Below are positions 1 through 7,877 of a stretch of 27,596 nucleotides of DNA, in pieces. The position numbers were made by a program, and so were the translations under genes. The stretch comes from Lawsonibacter hominis. Lineage in GTDB: Bacteria; Bacillota; Clostridia; Oscillospirales; Oscillospiraceae. Below the pieces are notes generated by a model, which saw nothing but the letters and a program-made list of their open reading frames with translations, made no database searches and was not told the DNA's origin. Within the stretch, counting starts at the first letter, position 1. Each line of letters begins with the position of its first letter. The stretch covers positions 1 through 27,596 of the forward strand of contig NZ_JACOPP010000031.1 of NCBI RefSeq assembly GCF_014287895.1, read 5' to 3'.

Positions 1-1
1 G

Positions 2-34
2 GAGAAGTATATTGCAGGAGAAAAGCGCCTGTAA
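2..34 (+). CDS. 3' end of an upstream gene (partial, tentative)
   Basis: One open frame enters from the left edge and reads EKYIAGEKRL before a TAA. The other two plus frames also stop shortly after, so this assignment is only the most protein-like choice. Ten residues are too few to name a family. The gap to the next start is about 29 bases and holds a GGGAGGA ribosome binding site, so this gene would be co-transcribed with the HTH gene that follows. Confidence 0.3.
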   Translation, partial: EKYIAGEKRL

Positions 35-63
35 CAGTATGACATGATTGGGAGGATTGGAAT

Positions 64-594
64 ATGGCAAAGTTTGAGTATATGCAGCGGGCATTTTCTT
101 CTGAACTGAAGCCCAGAGCACGGCTTGTGCTGCAAGTCCTGGTTCTGCATTGCAACAAAGAGGGCGAGTGCTTCCCCTCTATCAAGACCATAGCCGCCAA
201 GTGTGGCTATGGGGTGTCCACCGTAAAGCGAGCGCTGGATGAGCTGGTGAAGGCGGGATATATCGTCAAACAGGCCCGGTTTGACGAGCGTAAGAACGGC
301 GGCCAGACCAGCAACCTCTATACTTTATGCTCTGACTTACTCTGCCCTGACGAGCCGGAAAACGCCCCTGTGCTGGAAGATGATGCGTCTGATGAATCCC
401 CGGCAGTGCAGCCGGAAAGCGCCCCTGCGGATGCCTGTAATGCCTCTGATCCCACACCTGGGGAACAGTCTGCCACTTTGCCAACAGCGGATTCCTACTC
501 CTTTGCAGATGGCTTTGAAACCAAAATCGGGCGGCAATTCTGCCGCCCGATTCGTATGTGGACTGGGGGGCAGTCCATTTTTATACCCCCTTGA
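64..594 (+). CDS. Helix-turn-helix (winged helix) protein, ICE replication/regulation type
   Basis: Residues 1-90 form a winged-helix DNA-binding domain. It has the pattern seen in HTH_36/replication-initiator-like proteins of Firmicute ICEs and plasmids: SSELKPRARLVLQVL, then PSIKTIAAKCGYGVSTVKRA as the helix-turn-helix, then a wing (GYIVKQARFDERKNGGQTSN). Residues 95-150 are acidic, low in complexity and rich in Pro, Ala, Ser and Asp. The last 25 residues are encoded by two stem-loops (525-552 and 559-582), the second a good terminator, so the C-terminus may be a truncated end reading through a terminator. The start is an ATG nine bases after GGGAGG. It probably controls or assists replication or transfer of the element; no catalytic motif is visible. 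Confidence 0.75.
   Translation: MAKFEYMQRAFSSELKPRARLVLQVLVLHCNKEGECFPSIKTIAAKCGYGVSTVKRALDELVKAGYIVKQARFDERKNGGQTSNLYTLCSDLLCPDEPENAPVLEDDASDESPAVQPESAPADACNASDPTPGEQSATLPTADSYSFADGFETKIGRQFCRPIRMWTGGQSIFIPP
525..552 (+). repeat. Perfect 12-bp-stem hairpin inside the HTH reading frame
   Basis: The arms AATCGGGCGGCA and TGCCGCCCGATT pair perfectly around a four-base ATTC loop. No T-run follows directly, but a second hairpin with a T-run starts seven bases later. It could be part of a compound terminator or a small mobile repeat. Confidence 0.7.
559..582 (+). terminator. Rho-independent terminator for the HTH gene
   Basis: The stem TGGACTG/CAGTCCA encloses a GGGGG loop and is followed by TTTTT. 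It lies inside the last codons of the HTH frame instead of after the stop, which is unusual and suggests the 3' end of that gene has been altered. Confidence 0.7.
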
Positions 595-655
595 ACCGTA
601 CAGGTGAACAGATACTTACGGATGAAGAAAAAAGTAATAGTTAATCCAAAAATTG

Positions 656-692
656 CAAAAATAGACGGCCAGGGGTCGAAACCCCCGCCGTC
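656..692 (-). terminator. Terminator of the minus-strand XRE gene
   Basis: Read on the minus strand, GACGGC and GGGG pair with CCCC and CCGTC around TTTCGA, followed by TATTTTTGC. The stem overlaps the XRE stop codon. It may also insulate against transcription from the left. Confidence 0.7.
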
Positions 693-1005
693 AGTCCTTG
701 GATTGCAGTCGGTTAATAAAGCCAATTAGCATAATCAGATCTTCGTCCTTGAGTTTTCGCATTCCGTCCATCGCTTTACGGATTAACTGTGGATTGACCG
801 CTTCTGCATCAAAAAACTGCAAAGGGGTAATCTCAAAGTAATCACAAATTTTTAAGAACTGAGCCATTGACGGAAGAGATCGACCGGATGAAATCCCCTG
901 AATATAGCTCCGGTTCTGTCCTAAAGCCAAACTCATTTGATATTCTGATGCGCCTTTTTTCAAACGCAATTCGGTGATCCGATTGCGGATAAATTCTTCA
1001 TCCAT
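691..1005 (-). CDS. XRE-family (Cro/CI-type) transcriptional regulator
   Basis: A 104-residue protein with an N-terminal HTH_3 domain at about residues 5-65. Signature stretches are ITELRLKKGASEYQMSLALG, then QNRSYIQGISSGRSLPSMAQ, then LKICDYFEITPLQFF. The C-terminal 35 residues (KDEDLIMLIGFINRLQSKD) are probably a dimerisation helix. The start has a very good ribosome binding site on the minus strand (GAGGTGAGG just before ATG). It is divergent from the SLOG gene, and both promoters overlap within one inverted repeat, so autoregulation and control of its neighbour are likely. Genes of this size and type are common regulators in Clostridial ICEs. The individual target is unknown. Confidence 0.85.
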   Translation of the reverse strand: MDEEFIRNRITELRLKKGASEYQMSLALGQNRSYIQGISSGRSLPSMAQFLKICDYFEITPLQFFDAEAVNPQLIRKAMDGMRKLKDEDLIMLIGFINRLQSKD

Positions 1006-1049
1006 ATCCTCACCTCGCTATATACAAGGATAACAGATGAAATGCCTGG

Positions 1050-1075
1050 ATTATAAACATAGTATGTGTTATAAT
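1050..1075. promoter_or_regulatory. Overlapping divergent promoters within an inverted-repeat operator
   Basis: The 26 bases begin ATTATAA and end TTATAAT, which are exact inverted arms. Inside is a smaller palindrome, ACATA-G-TATGT (1057-1067). TATAAT at 1070-1075 is a plus-strand -10 box, and ATTATA at 1050-1055 is a minus-strand -10 box for the XRE gene. The -35 region of each promoter would fall on the -10 region of the other, so polymerase binding should be mutually exclusive. The -35 matches are weak on both strands, as expected if a regulator acts here. Confidence 0.55.
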
Positions 1076-1156
1076 ATTGAATATATGCCTATTTACGCCG
1101 TTTTATTTGCGTTATTTCATTTTTGTATGCGTGAGATTTGAAGTGGGGTGAAGTTT

Positions 1157-1690
1157 TTGGAAAAAACATACGCTTGTGCCATTACTGGGCACCGTCCAAC
1201 TCGATTTAAGTTCAAGTATAATGAAGGGTATTCGTTGTGCAAAAAGATAAAAAAAGCAATGCTAAAAACATTTTGTCATTTGCATGATGAAGAAGGTATT
1301 TTCCGCTTTTATGTTGGAGGTGCATTAGGGGTAGATATGTGGGCAGCCGAACAACTCTTATATCTCAAAGAACAACCGGGATATCAAGATATTGAGTTAA
1401 TTGTTGCACTTCCATTTGAAGGGCATGATTCGAAATGGGATGCAATGAGCAAACAGCGGTTGCAGATAATTATTCATAATGCCACAAAATGTATTGTTAT
1501 AGGACAAAGTGGAACCACATCCGATTATAAAAAGAGAAATTATTATATGGTAGATCATGCAGATTTCTTGCTGGCAGTCTATGATAACAATCGTAAACTA
1601 CGATCTGGGACAGGCCAAACAGTAAATTATGCTTTGAAACAAAATCTTCGTATAATTTTTCTCCATCCTGATACAGCAGAAATAAGTTAA
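1157..1690 (+). CDS. SLOG-superfamily protein (DUF1273 / YpsA-like)
   Basis: A YpsA/DUF1273 protein of about 177 residues with a Rossmann-like nucleotide-binding SLOG fold. Visible signatures are AITGHRP at the N-terminus, FYVGGALGVDMWAAE (glycine-rich ligand loop), LIVALPFEGHDSKW, RNYYMVDHADFLLAVYD and SGTGQTVNYA. The family may bind small nucleotide-derived ligands; no enzyme activity is established for it. Starts: GTG at 1148 is possible, but TTG at 1157 has GGGGTGA about five bases upstream while the GTG has almost no spacing, so TTG is preferred. The gene is AT-rich compared with the block downstream. It is common cargo in Clostridial ICEs, often beside XRE regulators as here. Confidence 0.8.
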   Translation: MEKTYACAITGHRPTRFKFKYNEGYSLCKKIKKAMLKTFCHLHDEEGIFRFYVGGALGVDMWAAEQLLYLKEQPGYQDIELIVALPFEGHDSKWDAMSKQRLQIIIHNATKCIVIGQSGTTSDYKKRNYYMVDHADFLLAVYDNNRKLRSGTGQTVNYALKQNLRIIFLHPDTAEIS

Positions 1691-1728
1691 TGGTTTAGTT
1701 AGTTCATAAAAAATTTTCACATATACTA

Positions 1729-1757
1729 TTGCATCGTTTTTGGTTGCCTTTTATAAT
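1729..1757 (+). promoter_or_regulatory. Sigma-70-type promoter of the TetR gene
   Basis: TTGCAT at 1729-1734 and TATAAT at 1752-1757 are separated by exactly 17 bases in an AT-rich stretch, about 50 bases before the TetR start. This is the best-looking vegetative promoter in the window. Confidence 0.65.
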
Positions 1758-1808
1758 ATAAATACCATTTCCTTGTTTTGTATTTTATTGAAAGGGTGGC
1801 AGTGAACG

Positions 1809-2429
1809 ATGGCACGAAAATCCTATTCAGATAAGGAACGCGAACAAGTGAAAGAAGCTCTCCTGATAACTGTTCTTGAAAGTATTGTAAATCAGGGACT
1901 TGTTCATAGTAGCATTGCTATTCTTTGTGAAAAAGTTGGAATTTCTAAAACTTTCTTTTACAGCTTTTTTTCTTCAAAAGAAGAACTTGTAATGCAGGCA
2001 CTTCGATATCAGCAGCCTAAATTGCTACGCTATGCACAAGAACTGATGAATGACCCCAAACTCAGTTGGAGAGAAAGCGTCAAAACCTTCTTGAAAAATT
2101 GTTGTTATGGAGAAAAAGTTGGGTTTGCAGTCTTATCAATAGAGGAAGAACAGCAAGTATATCGCTGCCTTTCCAACGAAAATTTTCACGCGTTTCGTAA
2201 CGACCAGTTGTATTTATATCGCAACTTACTTACAATTTTTGGCGTTCCGATGGACAACATTGATCCACGGTTATTTGGTAATCTGTCCTTAACAATGATG
2301 ATGAGTTATAAAGCTATTCCTGATACTATGCCTTTCCTGTTTCCCGAAGTAGCAGATGATATGGTAGAATTTCAAATCAACGCCCTGCTGGATGAAATGC
2401 AGCGAGCAAAAAAGGAAGCGATAAGGTGA
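1809..2429 (+). CDS. TetR/AcrR-family transcriptional regulator
   Basis: A 206-residue protein of the usual TetR length. The N-terminal HTH lies at residues 10-60: ALLITVLESIVNQGL, SIAILCEKVGISKTFFYSFF and SSKEELVMQAL fit the TetR recognition-helix pattern (G-I-S-K-T-F-F-Y-x-F-F). The all-helical C-terminal part would bind an inducer. It is AT-rich like the SLOG gene and unlike the next block. The start is ATG after AAAGGGTGG. A terminator-like hairpin separates it from the immunity block, so it may be an unrelated ICE gene. It is the only dedicated ligand-responsive regulator beside the block, so control of the block is possible but unproven. Confidence 0.85.
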   Translation: MARKSYSDKEREQVKEALLITVLESIVNQGLVHSSIAILCEKVGISKTFFYSFFSSKEELVMQALRYQQPKLLRYAQELMNDPKLSWRESVKTFLKNCCYGEKVGFAVLSIEEEQQVYRCLSNENFHAFRNDQLYLYRNLLTIFGVPMDNIDPRLFGNLSLTMMMSYKAIPDTMPFLFPEVADDMVEFQINALLDEMQRAKKEAIR

Positions 2430-2551
2430 CGCGAGATGCACAGAGATAAACTTCCATGTTCTGTGGGATTACAGAGCAAACAAATACATTCAAAGACCAG
2501 AACAAGTCGGATTTTTGCAACCGGCTTTAGATTTGCGCGGCCTTTTTATGT

Positions 2552-2597
2552 CCTGCGTTCGTCTGCCCTTGTGGCAGTGCGGCGCAGGGCATTTTTT
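2552..2597 (+). terminator. Terminator-like hairpin with alternative pairings upstream of the immunity block
   Basis: TGCCCT (2564-2569) pairs with AGGGCA (2586-2591) and is followed by TTTTTT. Two competing stems exist: CCTGCG (2552-2557) with CGCAGG (2583-2588), and CTGCC (2563-2567) with GGCAG (2573-2577). Mutually exclusive stems before a ribosome binding site are the layout of an attenuator, but a simple terminator for the TetR gene fits equally well. The rest of the TetR-to-block gap (2430-2551) shows no convincing gene or promoter. Confidence 0.5.
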
Positions 2598-2622
2598 ATT
2601 GTTCGGAAAGAGGTGGCCTGAT

Positions 2623-4092
2623 ATGAGTTTACCAAAACGAAATAGTGCGGACGGGCGCTGTTACTGGATGAAGCCCGAGGTGCAGGAGGAACTGCAACCG
2701 CTCTTTGACCAGTGCATCCAGGATGCCATTGACGGGAGAATCACGCGGCTTGATTCTCTCTGGCCTCCGGTAGTGGTCAGCAGCGAAGGCGCGCCCTTTG
2801 AGGTGTGGCAACTGCTTCGGACATGGACCGAAGCGCAGCGGGCTGAGACCCTTGACGCGGAAAAGGCCATCGCCTTCAGCGAAAACCTGCGCCGCCAGAG
2901 CCGGTGGGGTGAAATTGACCACCATCTACTTGATATGCTGCAACGGGAGCTACAGGAGAAATATTTTATCGTGACAGGCAATGAAGATGACCACTTCTGG
3001 GATCGGGAGTATTCCCTAAAACCAGGTATCCGTGCAGAGCAGGTCCCGGAGCCGCTGCTGCGTTTCGCCTGCTATGTGGCGGTGAGCTATAAGGTATATG
3101 GTATGGACTTTCAGTATCTGGACGCCAATTACCTCTTTGGATTGGTGGAGAAAGTCCGTCCGGATATGGTGAAAAAGCTGAAAGAACATGGGACCGGCAG
3201 GTTGCCGCTCAACCTGCAAAAGCGGAAAACAGAGCACTTCACCGCATCGGCCAACGATGCCTTTGCTGTGATCCGTATTACTGCCAGGAACAGCACGGAG
3301 GAGTGCTGCCATGAAGTACTGAACTACCTGTGTGAGCTTCTGGAGCAGGAGGATTTTCCCCGCAGCTATGCGGTGGAGTTCAAAGGGCCGGAAAAGAGGT
3401 ATCTTCCCATCACAGGACTGCCCAAAAAGGGAGTAAACCAGCTCTTTGCCTGTGCCGTGCAGTACCCCGGCCTCCACCCCCTGATGGAACGGTACGCCCG
3501 GCTTGCCATGCGGCAATATGAGCAGTACACCAATCTCAGCGATGAGCAGTGCGCGCTCCCCGGAAGTTTTGCCGTGTTCGCCCTGGGAATGCTGGGGCAA
3601 GAGTGGCAGCAGCTGGTATGGGATTATCTCGATCTCTGCGATGATGAGCACTCCCACTTACAGGAAAAATTCCTCCGGGAGTATGTGAAACAGTTCGGAT
3701 TTACCGCCGATACCGTCCCTGTATTTGTCCGTGGGGTGCTGTCCATGCAGAACATGAAGTATTCCAAGGACTATACCGCGTGGATGGCAAATGCAGAAAG
3801 CCTGGGCGCTCTGCTGGAGGCAAAAATCCACCTGTCCGAGATCGTTCCAAGCGGTTTTTCCTCCGACGAGGATGATGACGAGGACGAGGAACCCGCTGAG
3901 GAAACAGAAGCCAGCCCGGAGGAAGTGCTGCAATACGCATGGGAAACGGTCTGCTATGTGATCTGGGGCAAAGCCAGCGCCAAGGGTGGTCAGAAAGTGG
4001 TGGAAGCAGCTTCGGAGGAAATGAAGGAACTTTACCGACAGATTTTTATTCCGATAACGGAGAACCTGGAAGGAAGTGGTGGCCTGCTATGA
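2623..4092 (+). CDS. DUF6138-like immunity-type protein, paralog 1
   Basis: A 489-residue soluble protein and first gene of the block. It shares a long core with the next gene: KKLKEHGTGRLP/KQLKTAGSGKLP, RRKTEHFTASANDVFA-like, PRSYxVEFxGxEKxYLPI, GLPKKGVNQLFACAVQ and DLCDDEHSxLQxKFL. The core resembles DUF6138, a bacterial family found among toxin-immunity genes (from memory, not searched). There is no signal peptide, membrane segment or catalytic motif. A very acidic insert (SSDEDDDEDEEPAEETEASP) near residue 420 is absent from the paralog. The start is ATG after GGAAAGAGGTGG; a longer upstream frame exists, but MSLPKR matches the start of the paralog. The stop overlaps the next start (ATGA). 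Confidence 0.75.
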   Translation: MSLPKRNSADGRCYWMKPEVQEELQPLFDQCIQDAIDGRITRLDSLWPPVVVSSEGAPFEVWQLLRTWTEAQRAETLDAEKAIAFSENLRRQSRWGEIDHHLLDMLQRELQEKYFIVTGNEDDHFWDREYSLKPGIRAEQVPEPLLRFACYVAVSYKVYGMDFQYLDANYLFGLVEKVRPDMVKKLKEHGTGRLPLNLQKRKTEHFTASANDAFAVIRITARNSTEECCHEVLNYLCELLEQEDFPRSYAVEFKGPEKRYLPITGLPKKGVNQLFACAVQYPGLHPLMERYARLAMRQYEQYTNLSDEQCALPGSFAVFALGMLGQEWQQLVWDYLDLCDDEHSHLQEKFLREYVKQFGFTADTVPVFVRGVLSMQNMKYSKDYTAWMANAESLGALLEAKIHLSEIVPSGFSSDEDDDEDEEPAEETEASPEEVLQYAWETVCYVIWGKASAKGGQKVVEAASEEMKELYRQIFIPITENLEGSGGLL

Positions 4093-5471
4093 GTTTGCCG
4101 AAACGCGACGGCGTACAAGGTCGTTATTATTTGATCCAGAAACCAGATACGAACCCCGAAGTGCTGGAACACGCCGATCAGTGCATCCAGGATGTGTTGG
4201 ATGGAACTGCAAAAGAAAACCATTCCGGCTATCCGGTGGTCGTTCGGAACCAAAGCGGAACGCCCTTTCTTCCCAGCCAGCTCCTGGAGCGGTATCTGTC
4301 CAAACTGCCTTTGAAGGGATTCCCCTATGAGGAAGCTGTTACATTCTGCGATGCCCTGCGGCGGCTGGTGGGCTGGAGGGAGATTGGCCACACCTTGGGA
4401 AAATACATCAAACACCAGGTGCAGGAGAGGTTTTTTGAGATTGGAGAGAATGAGGACTACTTTTCGCCTTTCCCGCTCTGTACCGCATGGCCGGAGCTGC
4501 GGCCGGAGGATGTGGACGAGAATCTGCTGCGCTTTACTTGCTATGTGGCGGTCTGTTATACGGTGTATGGGGCCAGCGATAATACGATTATAACCGAACA
4601 CTACCTTGATCTGGTTTCCCAGCTTCGCCCGGATATGGTGAAGCAGCTGAAAACAGCTGGCAGCGGCAAATTGCCAAAGGACATCCAGCGGCGTAAGACG
4701 GAGCATTTCACCGCATCGGCCAATGATGTGTTTGCTACCATCCGCATCACCGCCAGGGACTCCACGGAGGAGTGCTATGCTGAAATTCTGGATTACCTGT
4801 GTGCGGTGTTGGAGCAGGAGGGATTTCCCCGCAGTTACTCGGTGGAGTTCCGTGGGAAGGAAAAACTCTATCTGCCCATTCCCGGTCTGCCCAAAAAGGG
4901 CGTCAATCAGCTCTTTGCCTGTGCTGTGCAACACCCCAATCTGCATCCGGCTATGGCGCGATACGCTCGTCTGGCTATGCGGGAATTTGAGTGGTACCAA
5001 AACCTCTCAGATGAAGCCTGTGCGATGCCCGGCACCTTCGCCGTGTTTGCCCTGGGGCTGGAGGGAGAACCGTGGGCACCGCTGGTGACGGAGTATCTGG
5101 ATCTCTGCGATGACGAGCACTCCTCCCTGCAAGGGAAATTCCTTCATGCCTTGATCCGAAAGTTTGGGTTCCAACCATGGACGCTGGGGGTATTGGTGCG
5201 GGGCGCATTATCTATGCAGTGGCTGGAGCCTGCCAGAGAATTCCGCAGCCTGATAGCCAATGGGGAAAGCCTGGATGCACTGCTGGCAGTCAAGCGACGC
5301 TTTTCCGCTTATCTCCTGCCGGAAGAAAACGAAGACCCGAAATTCCGGGCCATCGCTTGGCAGAGCCTACTCTGGGCCATCTGGGGGCAAGCCTCTGAAA
5401 ACGGCGGCAGCAAGGTCATTAAGACGGCTCCGAAGGAACTGAGAGAAAGGTATCAGGAAATTTTTCAATAG
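4089..5471 (+). CDS. DUF6138-like immunity-type protein, paralog 2
   Basis: A 460-residue tandem paralog of the preceding gene. Both begin MSLPKR and share the motifs RRKTEHFTASAND, GLPKKGVNQLFACAVQ, PGxFAVFALG and DLCDDEHS. The two have diverged mostly in the N-terminal 130 and C-terminal 90 residues. It is translationally coupled: its ATG overlaps the upstream TGA as ATGA. It lacks the acidic insert of paralog 1. The likely role is an immunity protein that neutralises a toxin by binding it. The target cannot be read from sequence, and the DUF6138 assignment is from memory. Confidence 0.75.
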   Translation: MSLPKRDGVQGRYYLIQKPDTNPEVLEHADQCIQDVLDGTAKENHSGYPVVVRNQSGTPFLPSQLLERYLSKLPLKGFPYEEAVTFCDALRRLVGWREIGHTLGKYIKHQVQERFFEIGENEDYFSPFPLCTAWPELRPEDVDENLLRFTCYVAVCYTVYGASDNTIITEHYLDLVSQLRPDMVKQLKTAGSGKLPKDIQRRKTEHFTASANDVFATIRITARDSTEECYAEILDYLCAVLEQEGFPRSYSVEFRGKEKLYLPIPGLPKKGVNQLFACAVQHPNLHPAMARYARLAMREFEWYQNLSDEACAMPGTFAVFALGLEGEPWAPLVTEYLDLCDDEHSSLQGKFLHALIRKFGFQPWTLGVLVRGALSMQWLEPAREFRSLIANGESLDALLAVKRRFSAYLLPEENEDPKFRAIAWQSLLWAIWGQASENGGSKVIKTAPKELRERYQEIFQ

Positions 5472-5489
5472 ACTATAAGGAGGACTCGG

Positions 5490-6581
5490 ATGAGTGAAGT
5501 AAGCTATTCAAATGTACCTCCCATGATGGCTGCCATCAAAAGTGGTGACATAGAGGCGATTCGTTCCCTGCTTCACGCAGGGCATTCTCCCAATGAGCCA
5601 CAATGCTATCAGGTAATGATTGGAGATTGGCCGCGGGATGACGAAGCCTCTCCGCTGGAATTGGCTGTACTGGAAAATCGGATGGACATGGTACAGCTCC
5701 TGATCGAATGCGGAGCAGATTTGACCCATAACCCGGAAGAATTGCTTTGTGGTTCCCTGCGCAGTCAAGACCTGACCCTGTTTTCCTTTTTGGTAGATGT
5801 GGGAGTCAGAATCCCCGCAACGCAAAGGGATATATGCAGGCTGTTTCTCCACTTGGTGGATCGGGATGAGCCTAATGTACTCCCCATTTTGAAAAGGATG
5901 GGCATGGATTTGAAACAATACGGCGGTGAAGCCCTGCGCAGTATGGCGAGCCATGGAAATCAGCTGCTGGTGGAGTATCTGATTCAAAACGGGGCGGACA
6001 TCAACTATCACAAGCCAGATATGGTGTTTCCCTACGCTTCGACTCCTGTCACTGAAGCTGCACGGCACAACGATTTTTCTATGGTGCGCTGGCTTGTGGA
6101 ACAGGGTGCAGACATCACCATCCCGGATAAATACGGTGACCGGCCCTACACCGTGGCAGTACAGAACAAAAATCAGGAAATGGCCGCCTACTTAAAAGCT
6201 CTGGAGCCGGAGGAATGGCATAACGAACAGGAAAAGGCGCGTCAACTCATGCCTTACAAGCTGCCTGCCAAGCTGGTGGAATACTTAAAGACCGGCCCCT
6301 TGCGTCTGGAATTTCCAGAGCGGGAACTGGTGAAATGGGCGGAACTGTACCCCTACATGGATTTACAGGAGATGACCTGGAAACGGAAAAAGTTGCTCTC
6401 CCTTATGGCGAAAATGGACAATTACAGCGACTATTTGCTGCTGTGGAGTCCCAGAGATAAGAAACTCTGGTATCTGGACATTGAGCATAAGGAGTTTCAT
6501 CCGTTAGCCAAATGGGAGGAATTTATTGCTGATCCCGGAAAATATCTTAATGGAATGATTGAGGGCGAGTTTGAGGAATAA
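5490..6581 (+). CDS. Ankyrin-repeat immunity-type protein with C-terminal extra domain
   Basis: A 363-residue protein. Ankyrin repeats cover about residues 8-235, with typical units such as PPMMAAIKSGDIEAIRSLLHAG, SPLELAVLENRMDMVQLLIECGAD, TPVTEAARHNDFSMVRWLVEQGAD and DRPYTVAVQNKNQEMAAYLK. The C-terminal 110 residues (from MPYKLPAKLVEYL) form a separate domain with an aromatic-rich end (LLLWSPRDKKLWYLDIEHKE, then WEEFIADPGKYL). That pattern recalls SMI1/KNR4 (SUKH)-type immunity domains, but I cannot confirm it. No signal peptide. Ankyrin-immunity fusions occur in polyimmunity loci. The start is ATG after AAGGAGG, 18 bases after the previous stop. Confidence 0.8.
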   Translation: MSEVSYSNVPPMMAAIKSGDIEAIRSLLHAGHSPNEPQCYQVMIGDWPRDDEASPLELAVLENRMDMVQLLIECGADLTHNPEELLCGSLRSQDLTLFSFLVDVGVRIPATQRDICRLFLHLVDRDEPNVLPILKRMGMDLKQYGGEALRSMASHGNQLLVEYLIQNGADINYHKPDMVFPYASTPVTEAARHNDFSMVRWLVEQGADITIPDKYGDRPYTVAVQNKNQEMAAYLKALEPEEWHNEQEKARQLMPYKLPAKLVEYLKTGPLRLEFPERELVKWAELYPYMDLQEMTWKRKKLLSLMAKMDNYSDYLLLWSPRDKKLWYLDIEHKEFHPLAKWEEFIADPGKYLNGMIEGEFEE

Positions 6582-6594
6582 GGAGAGAACACAA

Positions 6595-6996
6595 ATGACA
6601 AAAGATCAACTCTTATCTTTATGGAATGCGGATAACTGGGAGGTAATGAGTTGCGGGGTCTACTTTACGGCTCACCGGGCAGATAAGGAACTGCATATCA
6701 ACTGCAATGATTATACCGAGGCAGAGATTCTGGCAATGCCCTTCTGGGAGCGATTAGCTCAGGAACTGGATGAGCTGGACCGGCAGGCCCACGAGATCTT
6801 ACAGAAAGAATTCCCTGATGATGAGGACATCCCCGATCTGCCCCTGACCGACATCACGATAGACAAGTCCGGCTGCTACGGGACATTTTCCCTCTGCTAC
6901 GATACTGGGGACTCTCCGGCTGGGGAACTCTATCTCAATGTGTCCTTTGACGAGCAGTTCGTGCCAAGTCCGAAGGTTGGCTACGACACCTTTTAA
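6595..6996 (+). CDS. Small acidic hypothetical protein, probable immunity protein
   Basis: A 133-residue acidic, soluble protein with no family I can name. An N-terminal part (WEVMSCGVYFTAHRADKELH) is followed by a helix (ERLAQELDELDRQAHEILQKEF). The C-terminal part is beta-rich (ITIDKSGCYGTFSLCYDTG, then GELYLNVSFDEQF). Size, acidity and position between immunity-type genes suggest an immunity protein. The start is ATG at 6595 with AAGGAGAG upstream; the frame is open further left, but those codons overlap the ankyrin gene and lack a better site. Confidence 0.7.
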   Translation: MTKDQLLSLWNADNWEVMSCGVYFTAHRADKELHINCNDYTEAEILAMPFWERLAQELDELDRQAHEILQKEFPDDEDIPDLPLTDITIDKSGCYGTFSLCYDTGDSPAGELYLNVSFDEQFVPSPKVGYDTF

Positions 6997-7013
6997 TACA
7001 GGGAGGCTCCCCT

Positions 7014-7847
7014 ATGGCATTAAAAATGAACTTTCGTGAAGTCACCCCGGAAGATACCGAAATTCTTCGTATGATAGCGTTGAGAAACGGGAAAGCAGAA
7101 GATTACCTCTGCTGCGATGTTACCAATGAGGATGGTGTAACGCAGACTACCTGGTATAGTAAGGCGGATGTGGCCCTCTGGGGGGAGGATTATATCCGGG
7201 CGCACACCACAATGAAGTACAGCGATTATAGCGGATGGATCATCATTCTGGATATGGAGCCGTGGAACGATACACAGGCATCACCACGAAAAAAGAAGAA
7301 ACGGGATTCCTTTCCCCAAATCCCTACCTGGCTGGAGGGCCATGTCAAAGAACGAAAACAAAAGCGCCTGCCCACCGTGACCCTCTGCTCCTCTGCCGGA
7401 AATGAACTGCTGGAAGTGTGGTATTACGGAGAATTGCTCACAGTGAAGGGAGAGTCCCAATCCTATATCATAGATAGAGGCGAGACCCCCGGACTGGTGG
7501 CAGCCCGCGACCCAGAGAGCGGCGAGGAGTTCGTCATCTTCGACGGTGGGCAGCATGGTTATGATAATATGTTCTGCGATGAACACAATCCAGCCCAGCT
7601 GGCGCATCGCCCCCTCCAGCGGTATGAGATCCCTGCCTCCAAGTTGGTGCTGGAACTGGGCTACAATATCGACTATGAGGATGAAAAAGAGAGCTTCGAG
7701 GTAGACGAGGCTGATACCGTGGAACTGGTTAACGGTGAGCGGATGCCCTGGGAGCAGGTCAAACGGGACGGCATTGACTACATTGCACTTTACTATGTGA
7801 ATGATAAAGGAAAACAGTTGCAGATTCTGGATGCGGAACTGGCATGA
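7014..7847 (+). CDS. Hypothetical protein, probable two-domain immunity protein
   Basis: A 277-residue soluble protein of unrecognised family. Residues 1-85 form one compact unit (FREVTPEDTEILRMIA, LWGEDYIRAHTTM, SGWIIILDMEP). A basic linker follows (PRKKKKRDSFPQ). The C-terminal 150 residues are a second unit with hydrophobic strands and acidic loops (NELLEVWYYGELLTV, EFVIFDGGQHGYDNMF, SKLVLELGYNID, DYIALYYVNDKG). The GGGAGG site is ideally placed before ATG. No catalytic signature is seen. Confidence 0.7.
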   Translation: MALKMNFREVTPEDTEILRMIALRNGKAEDYLCCDVTNEDGVTQTTWYSKADVALWGEDYIRAHTTMKYSDYSGWIIILDMEPWNDTQASPRKKKKRDSFPQIPTWLEGHVKERKQKRLPTVTLCSSAGNELLEVWYYGELLTVKGESQSYIIDRGETPGLVAARDPESGEEFVIFDGGQHGYDNMFCDEHNPAQLAHRPLQRYEIPASKLVLELGYNIDYEDEKESFEVDEADTVELVNGERMPWEQVKRDGIDYIALYYVNDKGKQLQILDAELA

Positions 7848-7877
7848 GTACAATAGGACTGTTTTGGTAAGAATTTG

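Noticed and set aside
1148..1156. GTG at 1148 as start of the SLOG gene
   Set aside because: The purine-rich site overlaps this codon; TTG at 1157 has correct spacing, and the conserved AITGHRP motif is kept.
4032..5000. Long minus-strand frame (322 codons) opposite the second DUF6138-like gene
   Set aside because: Shadow of a conserved plus-strand gene; no ribosome binding site, and the composition is not protein-like.
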